From Bacillota bacterium (GTDB lineage: Bacteria; Bacillota; Clostridia; Lachnospirales; Bianqueaceae): a stretch of 5,149 nucleotides of DNA. The notes under the pieces were generated by a model. It had not been told where the DNA came from, did not search any database, and saw only the letters and a list, made by a program, of their open reading frames with translations. The DNA is taken from positions 1 through 5,149 of the forward strand of contig JAFVHC010000212.1 of NCBI GenBank assembly GCA_017474705.1. Reading direction: 5' to 3'. The first letter of the stretch is position 1. Every line of letters begins with the position of its first letter. Both the position numbers and the translations under genes were made by a program. This document shows positions 1-5,149 of the stretch, one piece after another.

Positions 1-1083
1 ATGAATTCTTCTACTTGCTCTGCTTTCAACATCACCAGCCGTGAGCAGGTCATCCTGAACACCTGGTATGGCGGCGAGATGAAGAAGGGTATCTTCTCCA
101 TGATGAACTACTATCTGCCGCTGCAGGGCATGGCTTCCATGCATTGCTCCGCGAATACCGATATGAACGGCGAGAACACCGCCATCTTCTTTGGTCTGTC
201 CGGTACCGGCAAGACCACGCTGTCCACTGATCCTAAGCGTCTGCTGATCGGTGATGACGAGCATGGCTGGGATGACAACGGCGTCTTCAACTTCGAGGGC
301 GGCTGCTATGCCAAGGTCATCAACCTGGACAAAGAATCCGAACCGGATATCTACAACGCGATCCGCCGCAATGCGCTGCTGGAGAACGTTACGGTCGACG
401 AGAACGGCAAGATCGACTTCGCCGACAAGTCCGTCACCGAGAATACCCGTGTTTCTTACCCCATCGAGCATATCGACAAGATCGTCAAGAAGGTCCGCCC
501 GATCTCCGCTGGTCCGGATGCGAAGGATGTCATCTTCCTGTCTGCTGATGCGTTCGGCGTTCTGCCTCCGGTTTCCATCCTGACTCCGGAACAGACGAAG
601 TACTACTTCTTGTCCGGTTTCACCGCGAAGTTGGCTGGTACCGAGCGTGGCATCACCGAGCCCACCCCGACGTTCTCTGCTTGCTTCGGTCAGGCGTTCC
701 TGGAACTGCATCCGACCAAGTATGCGGAAGAGCTGGTCAAGAAGATGGAAAAAGTCGGCGCGAAAGCGTATCTGGTCAACACCGGATGGAACGGCACCGG
801 CAAGCGCATCTCCATCAAAGATACCCGCGGTATCATCGATGCGATCCTGGATGGTTCCATCAATACCGCTCCCACCAAGGAGATCCCGTTCTTCAACTTT
901 GAAGTTCCGACCGAATTGCCTGGTGTAGATCCGGCGATCCTCGACCCGCGCGACACCTATGCGGATGCCGCTGAGTGGGAAGCGAAGGCTCAGGATCTGG
1001 CTGGCCGCTTCATCAAGAACTTCGTGAAGTACACGAGTAACGATGCCGGCAAGGCTCTGGTAGCCGCTGGTCCGCAGCTGTAA
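1..1083 (+). CDS. pckA: ATP-dependent phosphoenolpyruvate carboxykinase, 5'-truncated
   Basis: This enzyme interconverts oxaloacetate + ATP with phosphoenolpyruvate + ADP + CO2 in the cytoplasm; in fermentative bacteria it often runs in the carboxylating direction. The visible 360 residues match the E. coli-type ATP enzyme (540 aa) from about its residue 184 to its end. Visible motifs are WYGGEMKKG (residues 22-30, catalytic Lys28/Lys29), MHCSAN with metal-ligand His48, the kinase-1a P-loop GLSGTGKT (65-72), the metal-binding IGDDEHGW (83-90), ENTRVSYP with Arg150, FGVLPPVS, and the conserved end VAAGPQL. About 180 N-terminal residues, including part of the oxaloacetate-binding domain, lie outside the window. 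The ATG at base 1 aligns with an internal position of the family, so I do not read it as the start. Codon choice is biased to C-ending codons (AAC, ATC, ACC), as in highly expressed genes. Stop is TAA, followed by a terminator. Identity is very secure. Confidence 0.97.
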   Translation: MNSSTCSAFNITSREQVILNTWYGGEMKKGIFSMMNYYLPLQGMASMHCSANTDMNGENTAIFFGLSGTGKTTLSTDPKRLLIGDDEHGWDDNGVFNFEGGCYAKVINLDKESEPDIYNAIRRNALLENVTVDENGKIDFADKSVTENTRVSYPIEHIDKIVKKVRPISAGPDAKDVIFLSADAFGVLPPVSILTPEQTKYYFLSGFTAKLAGTERGITEPTPTFSACFGQAFLELHPTKYAEELVKKMEKVGAKAYLVNTGWNGTGKRISIKDTRGIIDAILDGSINTAPTKEIPFFNFEVPTELPGVDPAILDPRDTYADAAEWEAKAQDLAGRFIKNFVKYTSNDAGKALVAAGPQL

Positions 1084-1109
1084 TCTTTACAGTCATAGCC
1101 TAACAAATC

Positions 1110-1148
1110 AAAACCTCAGGGTCTGTTCACCGGATCCTGAGGTTTTCT
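1110..1148 (+). terminator. Intrinsic terminator after pckA
   Basis: The arm AAAACCTCAGG (1110-1120) pairs perfectly with CCTGAGGTTTT (1136-1146). Pairing continues inward through 1121-1125 with 1131-1135 (two G-U wobbles), leaving a 5-base loop at 1126-1130. The stem is about 16 bp and ends in TTTTCT. It starts 27 bases after the pckA stop. The A-run on the left arm means it could also stop transcription from the other strand. It ends only about 11 bases before the ribosome binding site of the next gene. Confidence 0.9.
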
Positions 1149-1158
1149 AAAGTCATTT

Positions 1159-1166
1159 GGAGGAAG
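1159..1166 (+). promoter_or_regulatory. Ribosome binding site of msrC
   Basis: GGAGGAAG lies with its GGAGG core at 1159-1163, six bases before the ATG at 1170. It is a near-perfect Shine-Dalgarno site and fixes the msrC start. Confidence 0.85.
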
Positions 1167-1169
1167 TAC

Positions 1170-1622
1170 ATGGCGGATTATGAGCAGCTTTGGCTGCAGG
1201 CAGAAGGTTTGTTGGACGGGAAGGACTGGTCCGTTACGACTTTGAGCAACGCTTCAGCATTATTATATGACACATTGGAGGATCTGAACTGGGCAGGATT
1301 CTATCTGATGCGCGATGGAGAATTGCAGTTGGGTCCGTTCCAGGGTAAGGTCGCATGCACGCATATCGCGGTAGGCAAGGGCGTGTGCGGCACAGCGGTC
1401 GCAGAGGATCAGGTGCAGCGTGTCTGCGACGTACATCAGTTTCCGGGCCACATCGCGTGTGACAGTGCATCGAATTCCGAGATCGTTATTCCGCTGCATG
1501 TTGACGGCAAGGTGATCGGTGTCCTGGACATCGACAGCCCGCTGATCGGAAGATTCACTGAAGAAGATGAGAAGTATTTACGGCAGTTTGCTGCCATTCT
1601 GGAGAGGAGTTTGTCAGAATGA
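1170..1622 (+). CDS. msrC: Free-methionine-(R)-sulfoxide reductase (fRMsr), GAF domain
   Basis: The product reduces free L-methionine-(R)-sulfoxide back to methionine, normally with thioredoxin as electron donor, in the cytoplasm. It is a single GAF domain of 150 residues, the usual length for the family (E. coli YebR/MsrC, Bacillus YtsP). Family signatures are LGPFQGK (54-60), GKGVCG (69-74), FPGHIACDS (91-99) and SEIVIPL (103-109). The three redox cysteines are all present: Cys63, Cys73 and Cys97. Their spacing (10 and 24 residues) equals that of E. coli Cys84/Cys94/Cys118, where the last is the nucleophile. Cys86 is an additional cysteine. Trp41 in LNWAGFYL lies in the conserved N-terminal part. 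The start is set by the GGAGG at 1159. The TGA stop overlaps the start of the following dehydrogenase gene by four bases (ATGA), indicating translational coupling. The gene follows the pckA terminator almost directly, and no clear promoter of its own is visible. Confidence 0.94.
   Translation: MADYEQLWLQAEGLLDGKDWSVTTLSNASALLYDTLEDLNWAGFYLMRDGELQLGPFQGKVACTHIAVGKGVCGTAVAEDQVQRVCDVHQFPGHIACDSASNSEIVIPLHVDGKVIGVLDIDSPLIGRFTEEDEKYLRQFAAILERSLSE
1605..1622 (+). promoter_or_regulatory. RBS and ATGA coupling site for the hydroxyacid dehydrogenase
   Basis: AGGAG at 1605-1609 lies inside the end of msrC, nine bases before the ATG at 1619. That ATG shares the ATGA (1619-1622) with the msrC stop. A terminating ribosome can restart here. 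Confidence 0.75.
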
Positions 1623-2572
1623 AAGTCATTTCCGTTCTGCCGCTGAACGAATGGCATAAGGCTTTTTTGAAAAGCAAGGCCGATGCGGAATTCATATATA
1701 GTTCTCCCGAAGAAGTCAATGAGGAAATGCTGGCTGATGCCGACGTGATCCTTGGCAATATTCCTCCGCGCATGCTCGCCGCCTGCAAGAGCTTGAAACT
1801 GATGCAGCTCAACAGCGCGGGTACGGATGGATATACAGCGGAAGGTGTTCTGGCGCCGGAGACAAGGTTGGCCAATGCGACTGGTGCTTATGGGCTGGCG
1901 ATATCAGAGCATATGCTTGCCATGCTGCTTATGCTTATGAAGAAGCTGGACAGATATCACGACTTACAGAAGGAAACCAAATGGGAGGATGCCGGAGGAG
2001 TGACCTCGATCTACGGTTCCACTACGTTGGTCCTGGGTCTAGGTGATATCGGCGGCGAGTTTGCCGCGCGTATGAAAGCGTTGGGCAGTCACGTCATCGG
2101 GATCCGCCGTACGGGCGGTGAAAAACCTTCGTATGTGGATGAGATCGACACGACAGAAAACTTCAAGAAGTATGTGCCGCAGGCGGATATCATCGCTATG
2201 AGCCTGCCGGGCACGCCGGCCACCTATCATATCGTGGATCAGTCGGTCTTCCGGATGATGAAACCCGGCGCGTTTTTGTTGAACGTGGGCCGTGGTACTG
2301 CGATCGATCCTGCGGCTTTGTATGAAGCCTTGCAGAATGGTACCTTGGGCGGTGCCGGTATCGATGTCACGGAGCCGGAACCGTTGCCGAAGGACAGTCC
2401 GTTGTGGCAGTGCAAGAATCTGCTGATCACGCCCCATATCTCCGGTGGCTTCCATCTGCCGGAGACGTTCGAGCGGATCGTGCGGATCTGCGGTGATAAT
2501 CTGGAAGCATTGGCGAAGGGAACACCGCTCAGGAATGAAGTCGATTTTACGACAGGGTACAGACGGCGTTAA
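1619..2572 (+). CDS. D-isomer-specific 2-hydroxyacid dehydrogenase, probably NADP(H)-preferring
   Basis: This 317-residue protein belongs to the D-2-hydroxyacid dehydrogenase family (phosphoglycerate dehydrogenase, GhrA/GhrB, D-lactate dehydrogenase relatives), which reduces 2-keto acids to D-2-hydroxy acids or the reverse. Order of elements: N-terminal substrate-domain strand, a NSAGTD loop (65-70), the hinge helix with ISEHMLAMLL (95-104), the Rossmann motif GLGDIG (140-145), NVGRGTAID with catalytic Arg225, IDVTEPEPLP with catalytic Glu254, and TPHISGG with catalytic His273. The Arg-to-Glu distance (29) equals that in E. coli SerA. The residue 18 after the last Rossmann glycine, normally Asp in NAD enzymes, is Arg163 followed by Arg164, which suggests NADP(H). 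There is no C-terminal ACT domain, so it is not a typical regulated SerA. The exact substrate cannot be read from sequence; glyoxylate/hydroxypyruvate or a branched keto acid are options. It is translationally coupled to msrC. The basic tail GYRRR is unremarkable. Confidence 0.9.
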   Translation: MKVISVLPLNEWHKAFLKSKADAEFIYSSPEEVNEEMLADADVILGNIPPRMLAACKSLKLMQLNSAGTDGYTAEGVLAPETRLANATGAYGLAISEHMLAMLLMLMKKLDRYHDLQKETKWEDAGGVTSIYGSTTLVLGLGDIGGEFAARMKALGSHVIGIRRTGGEKPSYVDEIDTTENFKKYVPQADIIAMSLPGTPATYHIVDQSVFRMMKPGAFLLNVGRGTAIDPAALYEALQNGTLGGAGIDVTEPEPLPKDSPLWQCKNLLITPHISGGFHLPETFERIVRICGDNLEALAKGTPLRNEVDFTTGYRRR

Positions 2573-2575
2573 GAT

Positions 2576-2613
2576 CACATGCTGATAACAAAAGGGTTAG
2601 TTTACAGCATGTG
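2576..2613 (+). promoter_or_regulatory. Inverted repeat / hairpin in the pyrC leader
   Basis: CACATGCTG (2576-2584) and CAGCATGTG (2605-2613) are perfect 9-base inverted copies separated by 20 bases. Inside them TAAC (2586-2589) can pair with GTTA (2596-2599), closing an AAAAGG hexaloop. No T-run follows, so it is not a standard intrinsic terminator. It sits 8 bases before the pyrC Shine-Dalgarno region in an otherwise 61-base gap. It could be an RNA leader structure, an operator for a dimeric regulator, or an mRNA processing or stability element. I see no PyrR-binding consensus. The function is inference; only the symmetry is observed. Confidence 0.5.
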
Positions 2614-2619
2614 TCGTAA

Positions 2620-2626
2620 GAAAGGG
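2620..2626 (+). promoter_or_regulatory. Ribosome binding site of pyrC (weak)
   Basis: GAAAGGG at 2620-2626 ends seven bases before the GTG at 2634. It matches the anti-Shine-Dalgarno only partly, weaker than the msrC site. It still supports the GTG start, because there is no in-frame ATG between that GTG and the upstream in-frame stop TAG at 2598-2600. Confidence 0.6.
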
Positions 2627-2633
2627 AATCTTT

Positions 2634-3920
2634 GTGAACTATTTGATTCGTAATGGCCGGATCCTGGATCCGTCAGTCAACCTTGACGCGGTGCTGGATC
2701 TGAGGGTCACAGATGGGATCGTGTCCGAGATCGGACCATCTCTTGTGCCACAAAATGAGGAGATCATCGATGCGCAAGGACTTTGGGTGACGCCCGGTCT
2801 GATCGATCTGCACGTCCATTTCCGTGATCCTGGGCTGACATATAAAGAGACCATCGCGACAGGTATGCGGGCTGCCGCAGCAGGAGGTTTCACCACAGTC
2901 TGTGCGATGCCCAATACGAAGCCCGTCGTGGACAGCGTCGAAGTCGTGCGTTATATCAGGTCTGAAGCCGCCAAAACACCTGTTACGGATCTTAAGATCA
3001 TCGGCGCGATCACCCGTGGACAGAATGGAGAAGTTTTGGCAGATATCCAAGGAATGGCAGAGGAAGGGATCTGCGCTTTGTCCGAAGACGGGAAATCCGT
3101 GATGAACGCTGATCTCATGAAACAGGCCATGCTGCAGGCAAAAGATTTGGATCTGCCGATCTTCGATCACTGCGAAGACGCGAATCTGGCGCATGGATGT
3201 GTATCGCCTTGTGACGCGCAGAAAGCCTTGGGCCTTCCTGCTTTGGATCCGATCGCGGAAGAGGTGCTGACAGCCCGTGACATCCAATTGGCGGGACGCA
3301 CCGGCTGCCGGCTGCATATCTGCCATGTTTCGACGGCCAACAGTGCGGAGATCATCCGCGTAGCAAAGGCGCACGGCATTCCTGTAACGGCGGAAGTAGC
3401 GCCGCATCACTTCGCTCTGGACGATTCCGAGATCTGGAAGAATGATGCGAATTACAAGATGAATCCGCCGCTGCGTTCTTCAGAAGACGTTGCCGCCATG
3501 ATCGTCGGGCTCCAGGATGGAACACTGGATGCCATCGCGACGGATCATGCACCGCATCATGAGAATGAAAAGAATCTCGGCTTGGAGAAGAGCGCCAACG
3601 GGATCGTCGGCCTGGAGACATCAGTGCCGGTTTCGGTCACAGCTTTGGTAAAGACCGGTCTGTTGACACCGTTGGAACTCATCGATCGGATGAGTACGAC
3701 GCCGGGACGGATCCTCGGCGGAAAGAAGGGAACGCTCAAAGTCGGAGCGCCAGCGGATATCACGCTGATCGATGCGGATACCCCCTGGACCATCGACAAA
3801 TCGAAGTTTGAGACGATGGGACGCAACACCCCGTTCCATGGATGGAGAGTGTATGGACGGGTCCATACGACGATCTATAACGGCCAAATCGTTTATCAGG
3901 AAGGAAAGATAGTATTATGA
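2634..3920 (+). CDS. pyrC: Dihydroorotase, class I
   Basis: PyrC cyclises N-carbamoyl-L-aspartate to L-dihydroorotate, the third step of de novo pyrimidine synthesis, as a cytoplasmic zinc amidohydrolase. The 428-residue length matches the long class I enzymes of Gram-positive bacteria rather than the roughly 350-residue E. coli type. Metal ligands and active-site residues are intact: DLHVHFRDPG with His60, His62 and substrate-binding Arg64; AMPNTKP with Asn94; the bridging Asp152 in SEDGKS (class I uses Asp here instead of carboxylated Lys); His179 in FDHCED; His231 in HICHVS; and the catalytic Asp304 in ATDHAPHH. The short N-terminal and C-terminal beta segments (GKIV near the end) form the usual composite beta-sandwich. 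The start is GTG, the only non-ATG start among the complete genes here, with a modest RBS. Its TGA stop overlaps the pyrF start as ATGA. No pyrB lies immediately upstream, unlike many pyr operons; the neighbour is the hydroxyacid dehydrogenase gene. Confidence 0.97.
   Translation: MNYLIRNGRILDPSVNLDAVLDLRVTDGIVSEIGPSLVPQNEEIIDAQGLWVTPGLIDLHVHFRDPGLTYKETIATGMRAAAAGGFTTVCAMPNTKPVVDSVEVVRYIRSEAAKTPVTDLKIIGAITRGQNGEVLADIQGMAEEGICALSEDGKSVMNADLMKQAMLQAKDLDLPIFDHCEDANLAHGCVSPCDAQKALGLPALDPIAEEVLTARDIQLAGRTGCRLHICHVSTANSAEIIRVAKAHGIPVTAEVAPHHFALDDSEIWKNDANYKMNPPLRSSEDVAAMIVGLQDGTLDAIATDHAPHHENEKNLGLEKSANGIVGLETSVPVSVTALVKTGLLTPLELIDRMSTTPGRILGGKKGTLKVGAPADITLIDADTPWTIDKSKFETMGRNTPFHGWRVYGRVHTTIYNGQIVYQEGKIVL
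3900..3920 (+). promoter_or_regulatory. RBS and ATGA coupling site for pyrF
   Basis: An AAGGAAAG purine run at 3901-3908, inside the last pyrC codons, precedes the pyrF ATG (3917-3919), which overlaps the pyrC stop TGA (3918-3920). The spacing from the GGA is about 11 bases, slightly long, which fits reliance on coupling to pyrC translation. Confidence 0.6.
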
Positions 3921-4846
3921 TCGATCGATTGATTGACAGGATCACGGAACTTAAGAATCCCACGGTCGTAGGGCTGGATCCGCGTCTGGGAATGATCCCG
4001 GAACATATAAAAGAAGCGTCATATGCAGAATACGGCAGGACACTGGAAGGCGCCGCCGAAGCTTTCCTTAAGTTCAATAAAGCGATCATCGATGCTGTTT
4101 ACGATCTGGTTCCGGCGGTGAAGCCGCAGATCGCCATGTACGAAACCCTTGGAGCAGCAGGCATGCAGGCTTTCATCGAGACGGTGCGTTACGCTAAAGA
4201 AAAAGGCATGATCGTCATCGGTGACATCAAGCGCAGCGATATAGCGTCTACTGCAGAAGCTTACGCGACCGCCCATATCGGTGCCACTGATGTGGAGGGA
4301 GATACTTTTTCGGCTTTTGATGAGGATATGATCACGCTGAACCCGTACCTGGGTTCGGATTCCATCCAACCGTTTTTCAAGACTATGCGGACCTTCGACC
4401 GCGGTATGTTCGTTCTATGCAAGACGTCCAACCCGGGTGGTGGTGAATTCCAGGATCTGCTGGTGGATGGTATGCCTTTATATGAAAAAGTCGGTCTGCG
4501 GATCGAGGCATGGGGCGAAGAGTTCCGTGGGAAATACGGTTTCTCCGATGTTGGTGCCGTGGTCGGTGCGACTTATCCCGAGCAGGGAGTGCGTTTGCGC
4601 AAACTTTTGCCGCATACATTTTTCCTCGTGCCGGGTTACGGAGCGCAGGGAGCGACAGCCCAGGATCTGGCGGGGTGCTTCAACGAGGACGGCATCGGCG
4701 CGATCGTCAATTCATCACGTGGCATCATCGGCGCCTGGCAGAGCGCGAAATATAAAGAGTGTTTCGCTCCTGAAGATTTTGCGCTTGCCTCTCGTGCAGC
4801 AGTCATCGATATGCAGAAAGACTTGTGGGGAGCACTGCACGCATGA
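3917..4846 (+). CDS. pyrF: Orotidine 5'-phosphate decarboxylase, long (type 2) form
   Basis: PyrF decarboxylates OMP to UMP, the last step of de novo UMP synthesis, in the cytoplasm. At 309 residues it belongs to the longer subfamily seen in clostridia, actinobacteria and others, not the roughly 235-residue E. coli/Bacillus form. Visible signatures are VVGLDPR with Asp21, the substrate-site Lys69 in AVKPQ, the catalytic charged network Asp103-x-Lys105-x-x-Asp108 in GDIKRSD, the LNPYLGSDS segment (141-149), CKTSNPG (168-174), the phosphate-binding VPGYGAQGAT (238-247) and NSSRGI with Arg268. All key residues are intact. It overlaps pyrC upstream and pyrK downstream by four bases each, so it is embedded in a coupled pyr transcript. 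The order pyrC-pyrF-pyrK places a late-pathway enzyme between dihydroorotase and the dihydroorotate oxidation module. Confidence 0.97.
   Translation: MIDRLIDRITELKNPTVVGLDPRLGMIPEHIKEASYAEYGRTLEGAAEAFLKFNKAIIDAVYDLVPAVKPQIAMYETLGAAGMQAFIETVRYAKEKGMIVIGDIKRSDIASTAEAYATAHIGATDVEGDTFSAFDEDMITLNPYLGSDSIQPFFKTMRTFDRGMFVLCKTSNPGGGEFQDLLVDGMPLYEKVGLRIEAWGEEFRGKYGFSDVGAVVGATYPEQGVRLRKLLPHTFFLVPGYGAQGATAQDLAGCFNEDGIGAIVNSSRGIIGAWQSAKYKECFAPEDFALASRAAVIDMQKDLWGALHA
4827..4832 (+). promoter_or_regulatory. RBS deciding the pyrK start
   Basis: GGGGAG at 4827-4832 lies ten bases before the ATG at 4843, which overlaps the pyrF stop as ATGA (4843-4846). This favours 4843 over the upstream in-frame GTG at 4825, which would be next to the RBS itself and has no purine-rich site suitably upstream. 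Confidence 0.7.
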
Positions 4847-5142
4847 TCACGGATACATTTACTATCATTTCACAAGAAGAACTCAGTCCAGACATCTTCC
4901 AGATGGTCCTGTACGCCCCGCAGATGGCCCAGGAAGCCCTTCCGGGCCAATTCGTGGATATCTATTGCTCTTCGAAGGACAAGCTCCTTCCCCGGCCGAT
5001 CAGCCTGTTTGACGCCGATCCGGCGGAAGGGACATTATCCCTTAACTACGCTGTCGTAGGAAAGGGTCCAGAGGAGATCTCATCCAAGGCAGAAGGTGAT
5101 AACATCCGGGTGACCGGTCCTTTGGGACATGGTTTCCCCTAG
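4843..5142 (+). CDS. pyrK: Dihydroorotate dehydrogenase B electron-transfer subunit PyrK, N-terminal part, ends at in-frame TAG
   Basis: PyrK is the FAD and [2Fe-2S] subunit that passes electrons from the PyrD catalytic subunit to NAD+ in type 1B dihydroorotate dehydrogenase. The 99 readable residues cover the ferredoxin-reductase-like FAD domain: LPGQFVDIY (33-41), the FAD-contacting RPIS (51-54), the strand LSLNYAVVGKG (65-75) and GPLGHGF (92-98). The family is normally about 250-260 residues, so the NAD-binding part and the cysteine cluster for the iron-sulfur centre are absent. Codon 5140-5142 is TAG, right after GHGFP, and the window ends 7 bases later. The next codons (GAA CAA) would continue a plausible reading; one base change from TTG (Leu) explains the stop. 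It may therefore be a complete gene with an error at the sequence edge, or a genuinely broken gene. It starts in an ATGA overlap with pyrF, and pyrD is expected just downstream. Confidence 0.88.
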   Translation: MITDTFTIISQEELSPDIFQMVLYAPQMAQEALPGQFVDIYCSSKDKLLPRPISLFDADPAEGTLSLNYAVVGKGPEEISSKAEGDNIRVTGPLGHGFP

Positions 5143-5149
5143 GAACAAG

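Noticed and set aside
1086..1113. TTTACA resembling a -35 box after pckA
   Set aside because: The -35 match is good, but no acceptable -10 follows at 16-18 bases, and any transcript would run straight into the terminator.
2546..2575. Possible promoter TTTACG-18 bp-TAAGAT before pyrC
   Set aside because: Each hexamer matches the sigma-70 consensus at only 4 of 6 bases and it overlaps the end of the dehydrogenase gene; not above chance.
2039..2578. Minus-strand open frame (179 codons) opposite the dehydrogenase gene
   Set aside because: Antisense to conserved Rossmann and catalytic motifs, with no RBS or recognisable product; a shadow of biased codon use.
2621..2633. Small AAAG/CTTT hairpin over the pyrC RBS
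   Set aside because: Only four weak pairs; unlikely to be stable on its own.
2573..2633. PyrR-type attenuator
   Set aside because: No conserved PyrR-binding loop and no terminator with a T-run are present in the gap.
2673..3410. Long open frame on the minus strand (245 codons) opposite pyrC
   Set aside because: It lies wholly antisense to an intact, motif-complete pyrC. The translation is rich in Arg, Cys and His with no recognisable domain, as expected of a shadow frame.
4825..4845. Alternative pyrK start at GTG 4825
   Set aside because: It sits next to the GGGGAG that best serves as RBS for the ATG at 4843, and homologues begin near that ATG.
4437..5012. Plus-strand open frame (191 codons) spanning the pyrF/pyrK junction
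   Set aside because: It is out of frame with both clearly conserved genes and its product is low-complexity Arg/Ser-rich sequence.

Overview
The window is ordinary core metabolism from a bacterium. All six recognisable genes lie on the + strand with very little non-coding DNA. The closest fit is a fermentative member of the Bacillota, for example Clostridia or Erysipelotrichia. The reasons are the long class I dihydroorotase, the long (309 aa) form of PyrF, a PyrK electron-transfer subunit encoded next to pyrF, strong GGAGG-type ribosome binding sites, an ATP-type PckA and moderate G+C. This placement is inference from gene types; no species is claimed.

Layout: (1) 1-1083 is the C-terminal two thirds of ATP-dependent phosphoenolpyruvate carboxykinase (pckA), cut by the window start. 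(2) 1110-1148 is a strong intrinsic terminator closing pckA. (3) 1170-2572 is a two-gene overlapping unit: a free-methionine-(R)-sulfoxide reductase (msrC/fRMsr type GAF protein) and a D-2-hydroxyacid dehydrogenase that looks NADP(H)-preferring. (4) 2573-2633 is a 61-base leader with a 9-bp perfect inverted repeat. (5) 2634 to the end is a de novo pyrimidine cluster, pyrC-pyrF-pyrK. PyrC makes dihydroorotate, PyrK is the electron-transfer partner of dihydroorotate dehydrogenase B (PyrD is presumably just outside), and PyrF makes UMP from OMP.

Three of the four junctions downstream of the terminator are 4-base ATGA stop/start overlaps, so msrC-hydroxyacid dehydrogenase and pyrC-pyrF-pyrK are each tightly coupled in translation. 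No terminator or convincing promoter separates the two blocks, so one five-gene transcript is possible.

The most notable oddity is an in-frame TAG at 5140-5142 in pyrK, directly after the conserved GPLGHGF motif and 7 bases before the window ends. It may be a sequence error near a contig end, a real nonsense mutation, or (least likely) a read-through codon. I found no mobile element, CRISPR array, tRNA, rRNA or novel defence-like system. No gene-free stretch exceeds about 90 bases.
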